A DNA stretch of 64,000 nucleotides, taken from positions 1-64,000 of the forward strand of contig JASAMV010008303.1 of the NCBI GenBank assembly GCA_030248065.1, given 5' to 3'. A program made the translations under genes and the position numbers. This DNA comes from Rhynchonema sp. JSB1_4. Its lineage: Eukaryota > Nematoda > Chromadorea > Monhysterida > Xyalidae. Shown here piece by piece: positions 1 to 9,369 of this stretch (position 1 is its first letter; the number at the start of each line of letters is the position of its first letter). The notes beneath the pieces were generated by a model, which was given only the letters and a program-made list of their open reading frames with translations, was not told the origin of the DNA and made no database searches.

Positions 1-34
1 AAAAAGATGTAAAAATGCCTTATTTAGTTCTCAG

Positions 35-2548
35 GTCGTTGTCGTCGCGGCAGCAATTGTCGTTTCTCGCATTCTCTGCCCACCAAATTCGTGTCGCAGC
101 CGGATCCAGTGCCGTTCGAGTCCGAGTCCGGCTCCGTACAAGGACCTGGGCGTGATTTTCAGGCAACTTCTGCTGCAGATCATCAGGCACCAGCCAAATA
201 TAGTTCGCGTGAGGTTCGTAACTTATAGAATTTCTGTTTATTCGGTTCTGCCTTATCGTTATACGTAGTGCTGTGGCTGGGGGGTCCCCCAATGGTACCC
301 TACCCGCCCCGGCCTGGTACACTACCCCTTACCCGCCCTGCTCCGGTACCCTGCCCCCCAACGCCCCCCCCGCTGGTACCCTACCCGCCCCGATTTTGCC
401 CTCAAAATGCCATTTTTTCGGTCAAAAATGCCCAAATTTCGACCGAAAACCCTTAAAAGTACAAAAAATCGCGTGCTGCGCGCGATATATGCACTTAATA
501 GCATATTAAAATAGGCACTTGTATTGTACCCTACCCGCCCCAAAAAATCTCCCCCTCCCCCCAAACCGGATTCCCCCCCCCAAGATTCCAGGTACGTGAC
601 CCCCTACCCGCCCCCGATTTTTCCACCTCTCTACACTACGCCCTGCCAAAGTCGCCACAGCACTGGTTATACGGCTTTGGTCTGTCGCAGTGTAGTACCT
701 GGTCCGGCGCGGCGGTTAGTGTACCTACCTGGGGGGAAGACCCAAATTCAGAAAAAAGTCACTTTTTGGGGTAGAAAATTTGACCGAGTTTTGACCCTTT
801 TTGGAAAAATTCTCCATAAAAAGGGTATTTTGGCGACTTTTGAGAACATCGACCTAGAAATCACCCATTTTAGGCCTAAAAATGCCTATTTTGGGCAAAA
901 ATTGAGGCGGTTAGTGCAGGGTTGGGCAAAAAACGTTTTTTTCAAAAAATCGTTTTTAAAAACGTTTTTTTAAAAAAAACGTTTTTTTAAAACGCCCAGA
1001 TGACCAAAATTTGCCCCCAAAAAATTGGAAAACGCTCATGTTGGGATGAAAACGTGGTTAGATGAAGTAATTCTTATGTCTTCTGAGGCAAAATAAACGG
1101 GTTTCAACCCTTTTCTATCGAGTTGCTAAGATCCCATATCAGACCCGCATCATGGGACCAACTTTGGCCGGGGTCGTCACTGAAAGTCAAACTCCGTATA
1201 TCGACGTATCTCGACAAAGTAAAAATTGGTCGAAAATTTTTTGAAAAAAATGGGACAAAAAAATTGATTTTCCTTGATAATCAGGATACTTTCCCTGAAA
1301 AAATCAGGGAAAATCAAGGAAACTCAGGATTTAAAAAAAAACGAAAAAAGATCCAGGCGTTTTTTAAAAAAAAACGTTTTTTTAAGAAAAAACGCCGTCG
1401 TTTTTTTTGCCCAACCCTGGGTTAGTGTACCTTAGGGGGGACCCCCCTCCCCCAGGAACTACACTGGTCTGTCGTCATTCCAATGAAGTTCAAGTAGAAC
1501 ATTGGCGGCATAATGGCTGCCAAACTGTCACTAGCTGTATAGAGGGCCGATTCACTATTGTTCGGCAAATTATCAAATTTGTCAATTGTCAAACTTTGAG
1601 ATCTGAGATGATAGATGCGAACTGTCTTGCCTGACCAAATGCCTTGATTCAGTGAACCACTGTTAGACTTTTGAAACCAAGGTCGAGATCAAATTCGTTC
1701 TATCGTAAAACTTTAGGTAAGATGTGCAGAGCTTGATTTTATTTTGAAAGCCAACCGGAAAATGTTTCATTGCTTCCATATCATGCAATGCACATCGGTT
1801 GCTTTTGCTATGTATTCACAATGACTATATGAGAATCCATCCCCCTAATTTTCCTGCATTGAAAAGGCGGATATTTGGCATTTTTTTCAAATTGGACCAG
1901 GTTTTGACAAGAACTTTGCATGCTTATCAGTGAGAAGAATGAGAAACACACGTGTGCAGAAGTTTCACCCTGAATTCTACGCAACCGAAATGGTTCGGGC
2001 TCGGGTTACTGTGGCCACGTGTTACATGCTTTATGTGTCAAATCGATTACAGCACACACACGTTGATCACTCCCGTCCCGATAATCAAAGCGGGAAAAGA
2101 AAGAGAAAATAACTCCTTGTCAAAACCTGATTCAATTTGAAAAAAATCGCCAGAAACCCTCCTTGCCGATCTAGGAAAAATATGGGGATGGATTCTCATA
2201 TAGTCATTGTGCGACCAATACCAGCGATTCTTAGGGAATGTTTACGCAACAAAATTTTAAAAAAAATCAAACGCATTTTGGGGGGGTCGAAAATGCCGGG
2301 ATTTTTTCGGGATTTTTGCTTTTCGGGATTTTTTTTCGGGATTTTTCGTTTCGGGATTTTTTTTTCGGGATTTTCGACGGCCACCCGCATTTTCTACTTT
2401 CCCTCCGCAGGTGCGCTATCAGACAGGCGACTGGGATTATTCCGAAGAGCCAGCAGGGCCGAAAAAGTCCAAGAAACGCGTCGGAGTCACGAATTCGCTG
2501 GTGCCGCCAAAACGTGCGCTCGAAGCGTTCGCGAAACAACAGCAATAA
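35..2548 (+). CDS. CCCH-type zinc-finger protein, 3' part (two exons visible)
   Basis: Two exons are seen: 35-213 (acceptor TTCTCAG, donor GTTCGT) and terminal exon 2411-2548 (acceptor CCTCCGCAG), joined in phase 0. The first visible residues read CRRGSNCRFSH, the second half of a CCCH zinc finger (C-x5-C-x3-H); the first cysteine would lie in an exon before the window. A Pro/Ser-rich linker follows, then a Lys-rich tail ending AKQQQ. CCCH fingers usually bind RNA; which family member this is I cannot say. The stop TAA (2546-2548) overlaps an AATAAA. The 2.2 kb intron carries three hAT-type elements and a TA-flanked element. The next gene starts 39 bp downstream, suggesting shared transcription. 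The exon pair is well supported by matching phase; the function is only the motif. Confidence 0.62.
266..665. mobile_element. hAT-type non-autonomous element filled with minisatellite
   Basis: Terminal inverted repeats TAGTGCTGTGGC / GCCACAGCACTG are flanked by an exact 8-bp duplication GTTATACG (258-265 and 666-673). CAGTG-like ends plus an 8-bp duplication are the hAT signature. The 400-bp interior is mostly short units of the type GGTACCCTACCCGCCCCG and has no coding capacity. It sits in the intron of the CCCH gene and shares sequence with the copies near 29175 and 56900. Confidence 0.85.
688..1466. mobile_element. hAT-type element, CAGTGTAGT-end family, with a nested element
   Basis: Ends CAGTGTAGTACCTGG and CCAGGAACTACACTG are inverted repeats, flanked by an exact 8-bp duplication GTCTGTCG (680-687 and 1467-1474). 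The interior has GGTTAGTGTACC-like units and an AT-rich stretch (730-910) that recurs near 28340, 28960, 31300, 56130 and 57100. A second element (917-1419) is inserted inside it. No coding region. Confidence 0.87.
917..1419. mobile_element. hAT-type element, CAGGGTTGGGC-end family, nested
   Basis: Ends CAGGGTTGGGCAAAAAACG and TTGCCCAACCCTG form inverted repeats; the exact 8-bp duplication GGTTAGTG flanks it (909-916 and 1420-1427). The subterminal DNA is rich in AAAACG/CGTTTT. Related copies are at 38038-38455, 48146-48610 and, without a clear right end, from 61012. It lies within the 688-1466 element and is therefore the younger insertion. Confidence 0.87.
1815..2218. mobile_element. TA-flanked (Tc1/mariner-like) MITE, divergent copy
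   Basis: The right end is GTCATTGTGCGACCAA followed by TA; the left end is a shortened version (TTCACAATGAC after TA). Inner inverted repeats ACTATATGAGAATCC match. The same ends bound the elements at 3428, 37373 and 42388. No ORF of note. It lies in the CCCH-gene intron. Confidence 0.6.
2284..2385. repeat. Simple repeat of TTTTTCGGGA units
   Basis: About ten imperfect units of the type TTTTTCGGGA, bounded by GGTCGAAA on the left and TTTTCGACGG on the right, just before the terminal exon of the CCCH gene. It resembles the C4GA4-type arrays near 18850 and 19520, and the same boundary words suggest one repeat family. Confidence 0.6.
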
Positions 2549-2587
2549 AATAAAATTAAGCGAAAGTGCACATACCCTTGATAAATC

Positions 2588-5500
2588 ATGCAATCCGCTG
2601 ACAATTTATTGATATCGTGTGCCGACTATCTGACGTCAACTGCGCTAACTGTCTTCAAGCGGCATAAGTATTCAGCTAAACAAACTGAAAAATTGCAACT
2701 TCGCACGTTAAAACGTCTGGCAGACGAAAGTATGAAATTATTGGACTTCAAAGATTTCGTTCCCTTCGAACGGTATATTCTGCGAAAGTTGGATTACAAA
2801 TTGAGAACTCCTTTTCGTGCGCAGCGCTATTTTCGCGCTGCCAGACAAATTAATCGACTGATGAAAAAAATGCAGACTGTTTCAAGGTAATCGTGCAGTT
2901 TCTTTTCATTTGCTAAAAATTTTTTTAACAATTTCGAAAAAATATATCTTTTGCAGTGACTTGTTCTCAAATTCGCTCGCTGATCAAATTTCGATCGAAT
3001 CCGATCACGGTTATTGCCCCGATTGGATCGCTGTCGATCGATTCATCTGTCGATTGATTGGCGTGATTGGGATATTGAATCGGATATGCAGGTTTGTTTG
3101 CCCATTCGTAAATGTTAAAGGTACGAATAGTAAAAACTGAAGATTAAAAATTAAAAAAAATCTTCATCCACACTGTATTTCCACTTTCTCTTGGTTTGTA
3201 TTTTACAAGATAACCAGACGCGTGTCGGAATTTTACGCGGTTCATAGTGCGTACAACATGTGAATTTCGCTGGATTTTGCGTATCCATCAATAATCGATA
3301 CTCAATAACAGTTTAGTTAACTTTAGGAATGTGTTACTAAATCCGCCACAAAAAAAACAACAGCTGACTTAACTGCAAGGCCTCCAATTTTTCTATTGCT
3401 GTGCATCTCATTTGGTACGGACGGGTATTGGTCGCACAATGACCATATAAGAATTCATCAAATCTATCCTGATTTTCACGTTCAGTCACTCTTAACCACT
3501 GTACTATTTGTGATTCTCACAAAATATTTTCACCTGAAAATAAACCAGCAGATCAACCACGTTAACGCAGGTCTGAAACATTCTCTTTACCACGTTCTTT
3601 GTGTGCGATCACGCAACGCAACGTCACCACCCCATTTCAGGAAAAAAATTTGACCAATTCTTATAAGTCATTGTGCAACCAATATATGGCGGCCATCTCA
3701 CATGACTGAAATATGCCAACTTCGTTCCGTGCACGTTCAATAGTGTGTTGGACAGATTATATACCGGTGTTGCCGAAATTTCGGGAACGTAAAGTGGCGG
3801 CCGCTGGCACCGCAGACGGTTACTTTTGACTACGGTAGCTCCAACACAGTCGACGTGGCTATCGTAGCCCACGATGTAATCCATTCCGATAGCGATCTCC
3901 GTACGCGGCTCCTGCTTGCACATGTTTCCCATATTGATCCCAAACATCCACTCAACGTGCGATCCAGTTGCTCCTAGCTAAGGTCGAAATTGTGCGACTC
4001 ACCTTGAAAATGCAAAGAAAGAGAATTTGACGTCATGCGCCACGTAAGAAGCCGGCGCACGAAACAATGTTTCAGGCTTCTGGTGACGTTGGCGACGTGC
4101 ATGTCACGTGTGATTTCTCTTTTTTTTGCATTTTCAAGGGCATTCGTGGACTTTCGACCTCAGCTAGGAGTTGGCTTACAACGTTGATACGGCTTTCTTT
4201 GACTCGCATACGAAGGAAATAGTATAGTTGATGTTCGATGAGCGAATGCCATTGAATATTTCGGCATAAAATGTTTCAATGATATATTTTATCACCATTT
4301 GTTTCCCGGCGCCCAATGATATAGTTGAGCTATTATGAATTGAACTATAGTAAATTTCTAATTTCGTTGCCTCATGCATTTTTACAGACGCAGGGAAACT
4401 CCCGTTCGAAGTCGAAGCAGGCAACAAGCTCAACACACAGTGAACAAGCCACGCAGCTGACACACACAGCTTATGTGTGACTGAAACATTCGAAACGCAC
4501 ACGATCCAGCTGCGTGGCTTGTTGACTGTGTGTTGAGCTTGTTGCCTGCTTCGACTTCGAACGGGAGTTTCCCTGCGTCTGTAAAAATGCATGAGGCAAC
4601 GAAATTAGAAATTTACTATACTGTAGAAGATAAAAATTGCGCAAATTTTCAAATCACTAAAAAAAAGAAATATATGAGCGAAGTATTTTCAATTCTTCAG
4701 ATACAGCGAACTGACAGCCAAGTACAGCGGGCAGCAGCTGAAACTCGAACATTTCGTCGCCGCGAATTTGGTTCTAATCGGCGCTGTTGCAGTGATTCAC
4801 CGATCAACAATTGAATTGATTGACAAATTGATCAAATCGATCGATCTATTGATTGATTGGCGATCGAGAGCCATTCAAAATGTGCGAGAATCGAAGAAAA
4901 TGTTGAAATTTCTTGACGAAAACGAACTGTCCCCGACACTATTTGAATGTGGAAAGTCGATCACTGTGTTCGTTTTTGCTTATTTTTTGGGGTTCTTGAT
5001 TATCCGTTTACGATTGAAATTGATTTTTTATTCAGTTTTCTTCCTGAGACTGTTGGGATGTTGGAAAACTATCGCACAGCTCGCGAGAAATGCCAGACAA
5101 TCGAACATAAGAAAACGTACATGGACTTTTTGGGAGAGCTGTTTCGCATGGAGCACATTGACTTCAACTATGAGGTGAGCAACTTATATTGTCTGGTTGA
5201 GATTTGACTATAGTGGTGTTCATTGATAACAATTTTTTGTTACGCTGACATCTCTGTTAGCGTCGCAGTCGAAGACGTGTTTCGTTTAGCCCGTTACCAG
5301 GAACGTTTTCTTCTATTCGATTCAAAGCGCCGATTAGCCGTTGTAGTGATCATTGTGAGAAAAACTCTATCTTTTTTCATGCAACTATTTTTTCCTGATT
5401 TATCAGGTGAAACGCGTGAACGCCGAACGCGAGACCAAACGACAAGTGGCCATGAAATATCAGGCAATTGATATGGGCGTGGAGGTGGACAGGACTGAGA

Positions 5501-6006
5501 TTCAGGTAACGGTTTCAGATTATTTGAATCATATTTTCATGGTTGAAGCTGAATGCAAACATAAAATACTCTTGAAGTTCTGTTCCGAGAAATGCCACCA
5601 ATGCCATGCCACGTGTTGTTTCCGGGGATGCCTGGAGATGATGACTTTTAGTTGACCACACATCAATTAACCAGACATACTGCCTGTCTTCCTTGCTCTG
5701 TCAGGTTCAACACAAATGTTGTTATTTCAGCTCAGCCCGTCCCAAACCAACGTTCTGCTAACTGATCTCAACCGAATATCCACGCTGTCCGATCTGAAAC
5801 GTTTCCAGTCAAAGCTGAAGTCGCGTGCTGCTGAGCTGTCGGATTCGAAAACCTCAAAATTCGAACTTCGCAAAATCACCAAAAGTGCGAAAATTGTCAA
5901 GAATAGATGGAGCACCCTGGTTGTGCTCAGGAAAGCGGGTAATATCGACCGATTAACCGGTGATTTGGAACATTTGAAAACGGAATTGAAAATGGCGTTG
6001 ACTTGA
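2588..6006 (+). CDS. NEPRO-like nucleolar protein (tentative), seven exons
   Basis: Start ATG at 2588. Exons: 2588-2886, 2957-3091, 4701-about 4974, 5036-5174, 5261-about 5359, 5407-5505 and 5731-6006 (stop TGA). Most junctions agree in phase; exons 4 and 5 do not join cleanly with the strong donor at 5175, so that join is uncertain or broken. The product is basic and helical. Its N-terminal part (basic, with YRKLDYKLR-like residues and paired RxxR patterns) and a hydrophobic stretch near LEHFVAANLVLIGAVAVIH resemble the N-terminal domain of nucleolus and neural progenitor protein (NEPRO, RNase MRP-associated in animals). This is a resemblance from memory, not a search. Intron 2 (3092-4700) holds three small transposons. 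The start follows the previous gene by 39 bp. A transposon begins 16 bp after the stop, so the native 3' end may be displaced. Confidence 0.6.
3428..3682. mobile_element. TA-flanked (Tc1/mariner-like) MITE
   Basis: Ends TTGGTCGCACAATGACC and GTCATTGTGCAACCAA are inverted repeats flanked by TA on both sides (3426-3427, 3683-3684). It is 255 bp and non-coding, inside NEPRO-like intron 2. Same family as 37373-37647 and 42388-42662. Confidence 0.82.
3971..4170. mobile_element. 200-bp foldback MITE with possible TTG duplication
   Basis: Ends CTCCTAGCTAAGGTCGAAA and TTTCGACCTCAGCTAGGAG pair, as do inner stems CTTGAAAATGCAAAG / TTTGCATTTTCAAGG. TTG flanks both sides (3968-3970, 4171-4173). Non-coding. 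Superfamily not assigned. Confidence 0.65.
4348..4618. mobile_element. Long-stem foldback MITE, TA-flanked
   Basis: A near-complete hairpin: each arm is about 115 bp, beginning TAGTAAATTTCTAATTTCG, with a short loop near 4475-4500 and TA on both flanks. A second diverged copy lies at about 18088-18340 in the nucleoporin gene. The short ORFs in it on both strands are only the hairpin read twice. Confidence 0.75.
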
Positions 6007-6021
6007 CAAACATTTATAGAT

Positions 6022-8251
6022 CGTCGCTGTCGCGCCACAAGTGGCTATGTGCCCAAATTTGAGAAATAGAGATGTATAGAGCTGATCGTGAGATGCACAA
6101 GGTGAAAGTGTCTATGTCACCGAAATCTTGCTGCTAAGCGACTTATTCGCTTGTGTTACAAGTGACTATGTCAGACCAAAAATGTCTATGTCACATAGAC
6201 ACCAGTCAATAAGTGTCTATGTCACACAATTCATCACATCGGTGACATAGACACTTTTCACCCAATCAAAATTGGGTTGACATAGGTACTTGTCGCTCGA
6301 TGTTTCATCATAAATTCTGCATTCTCATTCTGATTGTTGCGAAATTTATTGCATTTTGTTTCGCACTAATTGCGGCTGTCAGTTACGGAATATGTTGTGC
6401 ATAAAAGTTTCCCATAAGACGTGGTTTTTTTTAGATTCATTGTTATTTCAAGTGACTGTTGCTTAACAGCCAAACTACTTGTTCTGTTGTTGTTATTGTT
6501 GTCAAACTATTAAAAAAATTGGTTCAGATCAGGTTCCGGGAAACAGCAAAATGTCTAAAATACCTGTTTTTTGGTTCAAAAATGAAAATGAGGGCCAGTA
6601 GCGCGACGACCGCCCAGGTAAGGGCCGATGTCGAGCAGCAGAGACAAGCTGCTAAACGGCAGCGTGCCAGTAGTTCGGACCAGTCGGATTTTCAACCAAG
6701 ATCAAGCGAAAGCAGCTCGTCTGACGAGACGTCAGAGGGACCGGAACCAGAAATCGACAGAGGTCCAAAAAACGTTTCAAACTTTGCACTTTGTGTTTAT
6801 TGCGTTGTCCCCGTCCATTTGCCTTCTAAGTTTCACGTCAACTTCATTATAGGAATTCAATTATTACGAGTAACCAGTGTTGCCCTTAAATTTTTTTGGG
6901 AATACCAGGGTACCCCTGAAATTTTTTTCACTCAACTACAGGCACCAGGAAACGCCAGAAGAGGCCTCGGAAACGAGACGAGCGTCGGCAGAAGTTCCAA
7001 ACAGGACAGGCACATGAAACCGCAAGTGGTCAACAAAGGGCAGCGCGCACTCCGACTTCTGCGCCGTGCCAAACTACTCAACACTCAGGAAACCACTCAC
7101 ATGAAATGTCACGAAATCACCGAAGAGCGTCAGAGACAAATTTGTGACGAGTTTTGGCAACTCGGTGCGTTTGTAGCAGTGACAATTTTTAGTTTGTTTT
7201 CGTTCGGTCTGCAATAGACTTTATTACATTAGATGCAATAGAATTACAATGGCTACTACAATGTTGTAAAATCTACTACAGGATCCACCGCGCTGCGCCG
7301 CGCATTCGTGCGCGAAAACACGCTACAACGCGATTCCCTCACTCAAAAGTGTAGCCCGCGACTACAAGCTGCGACCGAGCGCCGATTCTCAGAATACTGT
7401 CGATGTGTGTTTGCGAATGTTGGCCAGAACCCTAGCCATGTCAGAGAGAGGGATCAAGAAAATGTTGAAACAAGCCCCGAAACTACCAGCCAAGAAGAAA
7501 ACGCACAACAAATTGTCAGAAGAAATGTTACACGCAATCGACGAACACATCAAATCCTTCCCAGTGGTGGAGTCTCACTTCTGCCGTTCGCAAACAAAAC
7601 GCCGCTACCTCGAACCGACCCTGAGCATCAACAAGCTGCACGAGGACTTTGTACGCAGGCGCAAGGAGCTAAATTTGCCGGGGGTGGGGCGTACTGCGTG
7701 CGGAAAGCGATTCTGCTCACATCACAATCTCGGCTTTCACAATCCGAAAAAAGATACATGTAGTCGATGTGACGCATATGAAAAGGCCACAGAAGATGAC
7801 ATGCCCATTCAGGATCATGAACCAGTCACGGACCCGATGACCGTGGGTGAAAGTGACAAAGAAAGTGAAAGTGCTGACCAAAGTAGCGATGACAATCTGC
7901 TGACAAACTATTTGTAATTCTATAACTCATCATTTCGTTGTCATTGTGACCTGATTTGGAAATAAAACTGTTGCGCACGGAAGTCAAACGTTGACATAGA
8001 CACATTGTAAAAAGTAGCTATGTCAATCTTACCCTACCATGGCATAATATGACAAGCCTGATCAGAGCTCGGTAAGACGCAGCCCTCCAAGAGATGACGC
8101 ATTTGACAGCCAAACGTAGCACCAACAATGCACACAAAAATCAGTTTGCAGGACGCACTCTAGTATTTTTGTTTTGGGGTCCAAACTTTGTTTTGCCATT
8201 TTCTCAAAGTAACAAAAAAAAGACATAGACACTTTTGGCGCGACAGCAACG
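6022..8251 (+). mobile_element. 2.2 kb DNA transposon with TIRs and transposase-like gene
   Basis: Inverted ends read CGTCGCTGTCGCGCCA (left) and, reverse-complemented, CGTTGCTGTCGCGCCA (right). AGAT flanks both sides (6018-6021, 8252-8255), a candidate 4-bp duplication. Both subterminal regions (6030-6300 and 7990-8240) carry many copies of GTCTATGT / ACATAGAC in both orientations, typical of transposase binding arrays. The internal gene (6583-7917) is described separately. AATAAA occurs at about 7961. Superfamily not certain. Confidence 0.72.
6583..7917 (+). pseudogene. Transposase-like gene of the 6022-8251 element, probably decayed
   Basis: The last ORF (ending 7917) has residues in the order LARTL...GIKKML, then HIKSFPVVESHFCR, a RYLEPTLSI stretch, and NLGFHNPKKDTCSRC. 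This series (SFP-x4-SH-x-CR, YLEP-L, F-x-PKKD-x-C-x2-C) is what I know from a widespread family of uncharacterised animal proteins associated with transposons (DUF7869-type). An upstream segment near 7090-7171 reads KCHEITEERQRQICDEFWQL, matching the part that precedes it in that family. The expected frame then changes between about 7310 and 7400 (LRRAFVREN in one frame, CLRMLARTL in another), with several residues missing between, so a frameshift or deletion is likely. The C-terminal catalytic region usual in the family is absent: the protein ends in an acidic tail after the C-x2-C. I infer a non-autonomous or dead copy. Confidence 0.5.
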
Positions 8252-8255
8252 AGAT

Positions 8256-9369
8256 CAGGTGTGAAAATTTTTTATTAACTTCGAAACATTGCTGTTACAG
8301 TTTACTGGACAATCAACAACTAAAAATTCAAGAAATTAAACGACGAGATGAAGAATTGCGGTGAGAAAAAAAGTGGATGAAACAAAAAATGGCTAGGGCT
8401 TTGGATCAAAATACAACAATCACGATAAAATGCATTCACGAGACGTCGTTATCAAAAAAAAAAACACTAGCTATAATATATAGCTCGAATAAGGGGTTGT
8501 GAAATAGCCAACACGATTTTTCAACATTATTCTGAACAATGCAAAATAGCAACACGTCCTTTATTAACCTAACAGTTGTCTCTTCAAAAACTTGAAAAAA
8601 GGGAACAAGATCAAATCTGAAAGCCATTGCAACACGAAACAATACAAAATGACCGTAATTTTAGGTTTTCCCAGAAAACTGAACCGGTACAACATTATAG
8701 GTAGATGACCTACTGAGCCGTATTATCAAGGGAACAAACAATAACATGACAATTGAATAAGTTTGAATAACGTTCAACACAATATCATAAAAAGATAGCG
8801 AATTTAGCTCCGTGGCTAAAATCGTTGGGGTATCGTTCCCTTCATTTTCGGTGTCAAGATCGGGGAATGGCTGCAAAGATTATGGTCTGAGTTATTCACA
8901 AGTGGTAAGTACAGTACCAATACGCCAACGCGAACCCGATTTCGGAGGTGGCAGATTAGTGAAACAGTCAGACGTGACTGTTGATTTGGGAAATGCGACA
9001 CATTGAAAAACAAAGGTGCATGATGATTTTCTCTTTCTGTTCGTTTTTAATGCAGTCCACCTCCGAAATCGAGCTCTCTTAATCCCTTTCTAAAAACCTT
9101 AACAGAACATTTCACGCTGGTCAAGACAGGATTGGATGCAGGCAAAATGACAAATTTCAGGCGCTTTTGGCAGTAAGAGTGCAGAAGATAAAAGCCAAAA
9201 GCGGCTCCAAAATCTGTGTGAAAGCTATGAGTTAAGACAGCTGGTTTCTGTCACGCCCAAATTACCACACGTCAAAAAAGTGTGAACATTGAGCTGTTCG
9301 TTTCGACCTGCTTTCATTGACCGTTGGTGCACCAGGTCCTCATCAGTGCCAGACAGCGGTCATTAAACA
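8256..9369. other. Intergenic gap with no gene seen
   Basis: Between the transposon and the 3' end of the nucleoporin gene. AT-rich, with no convincing exon on either strand. Around 8915-8960 and 9058-9075 a pair of inverted words (CGATTTCGGAGGTGG / CCACCTCCGAAATCG) marks a small foldback; the same word recurs at about 13137 in the nucleoporin gene. Confidence 0.5.

Noticed and set aside
6459..7217. 252-codon ORF as a single gene
   Set aside because: It runs through probable introns of the transposase-like gene; only its 3' part matches the family, and its N-terminus has no support.
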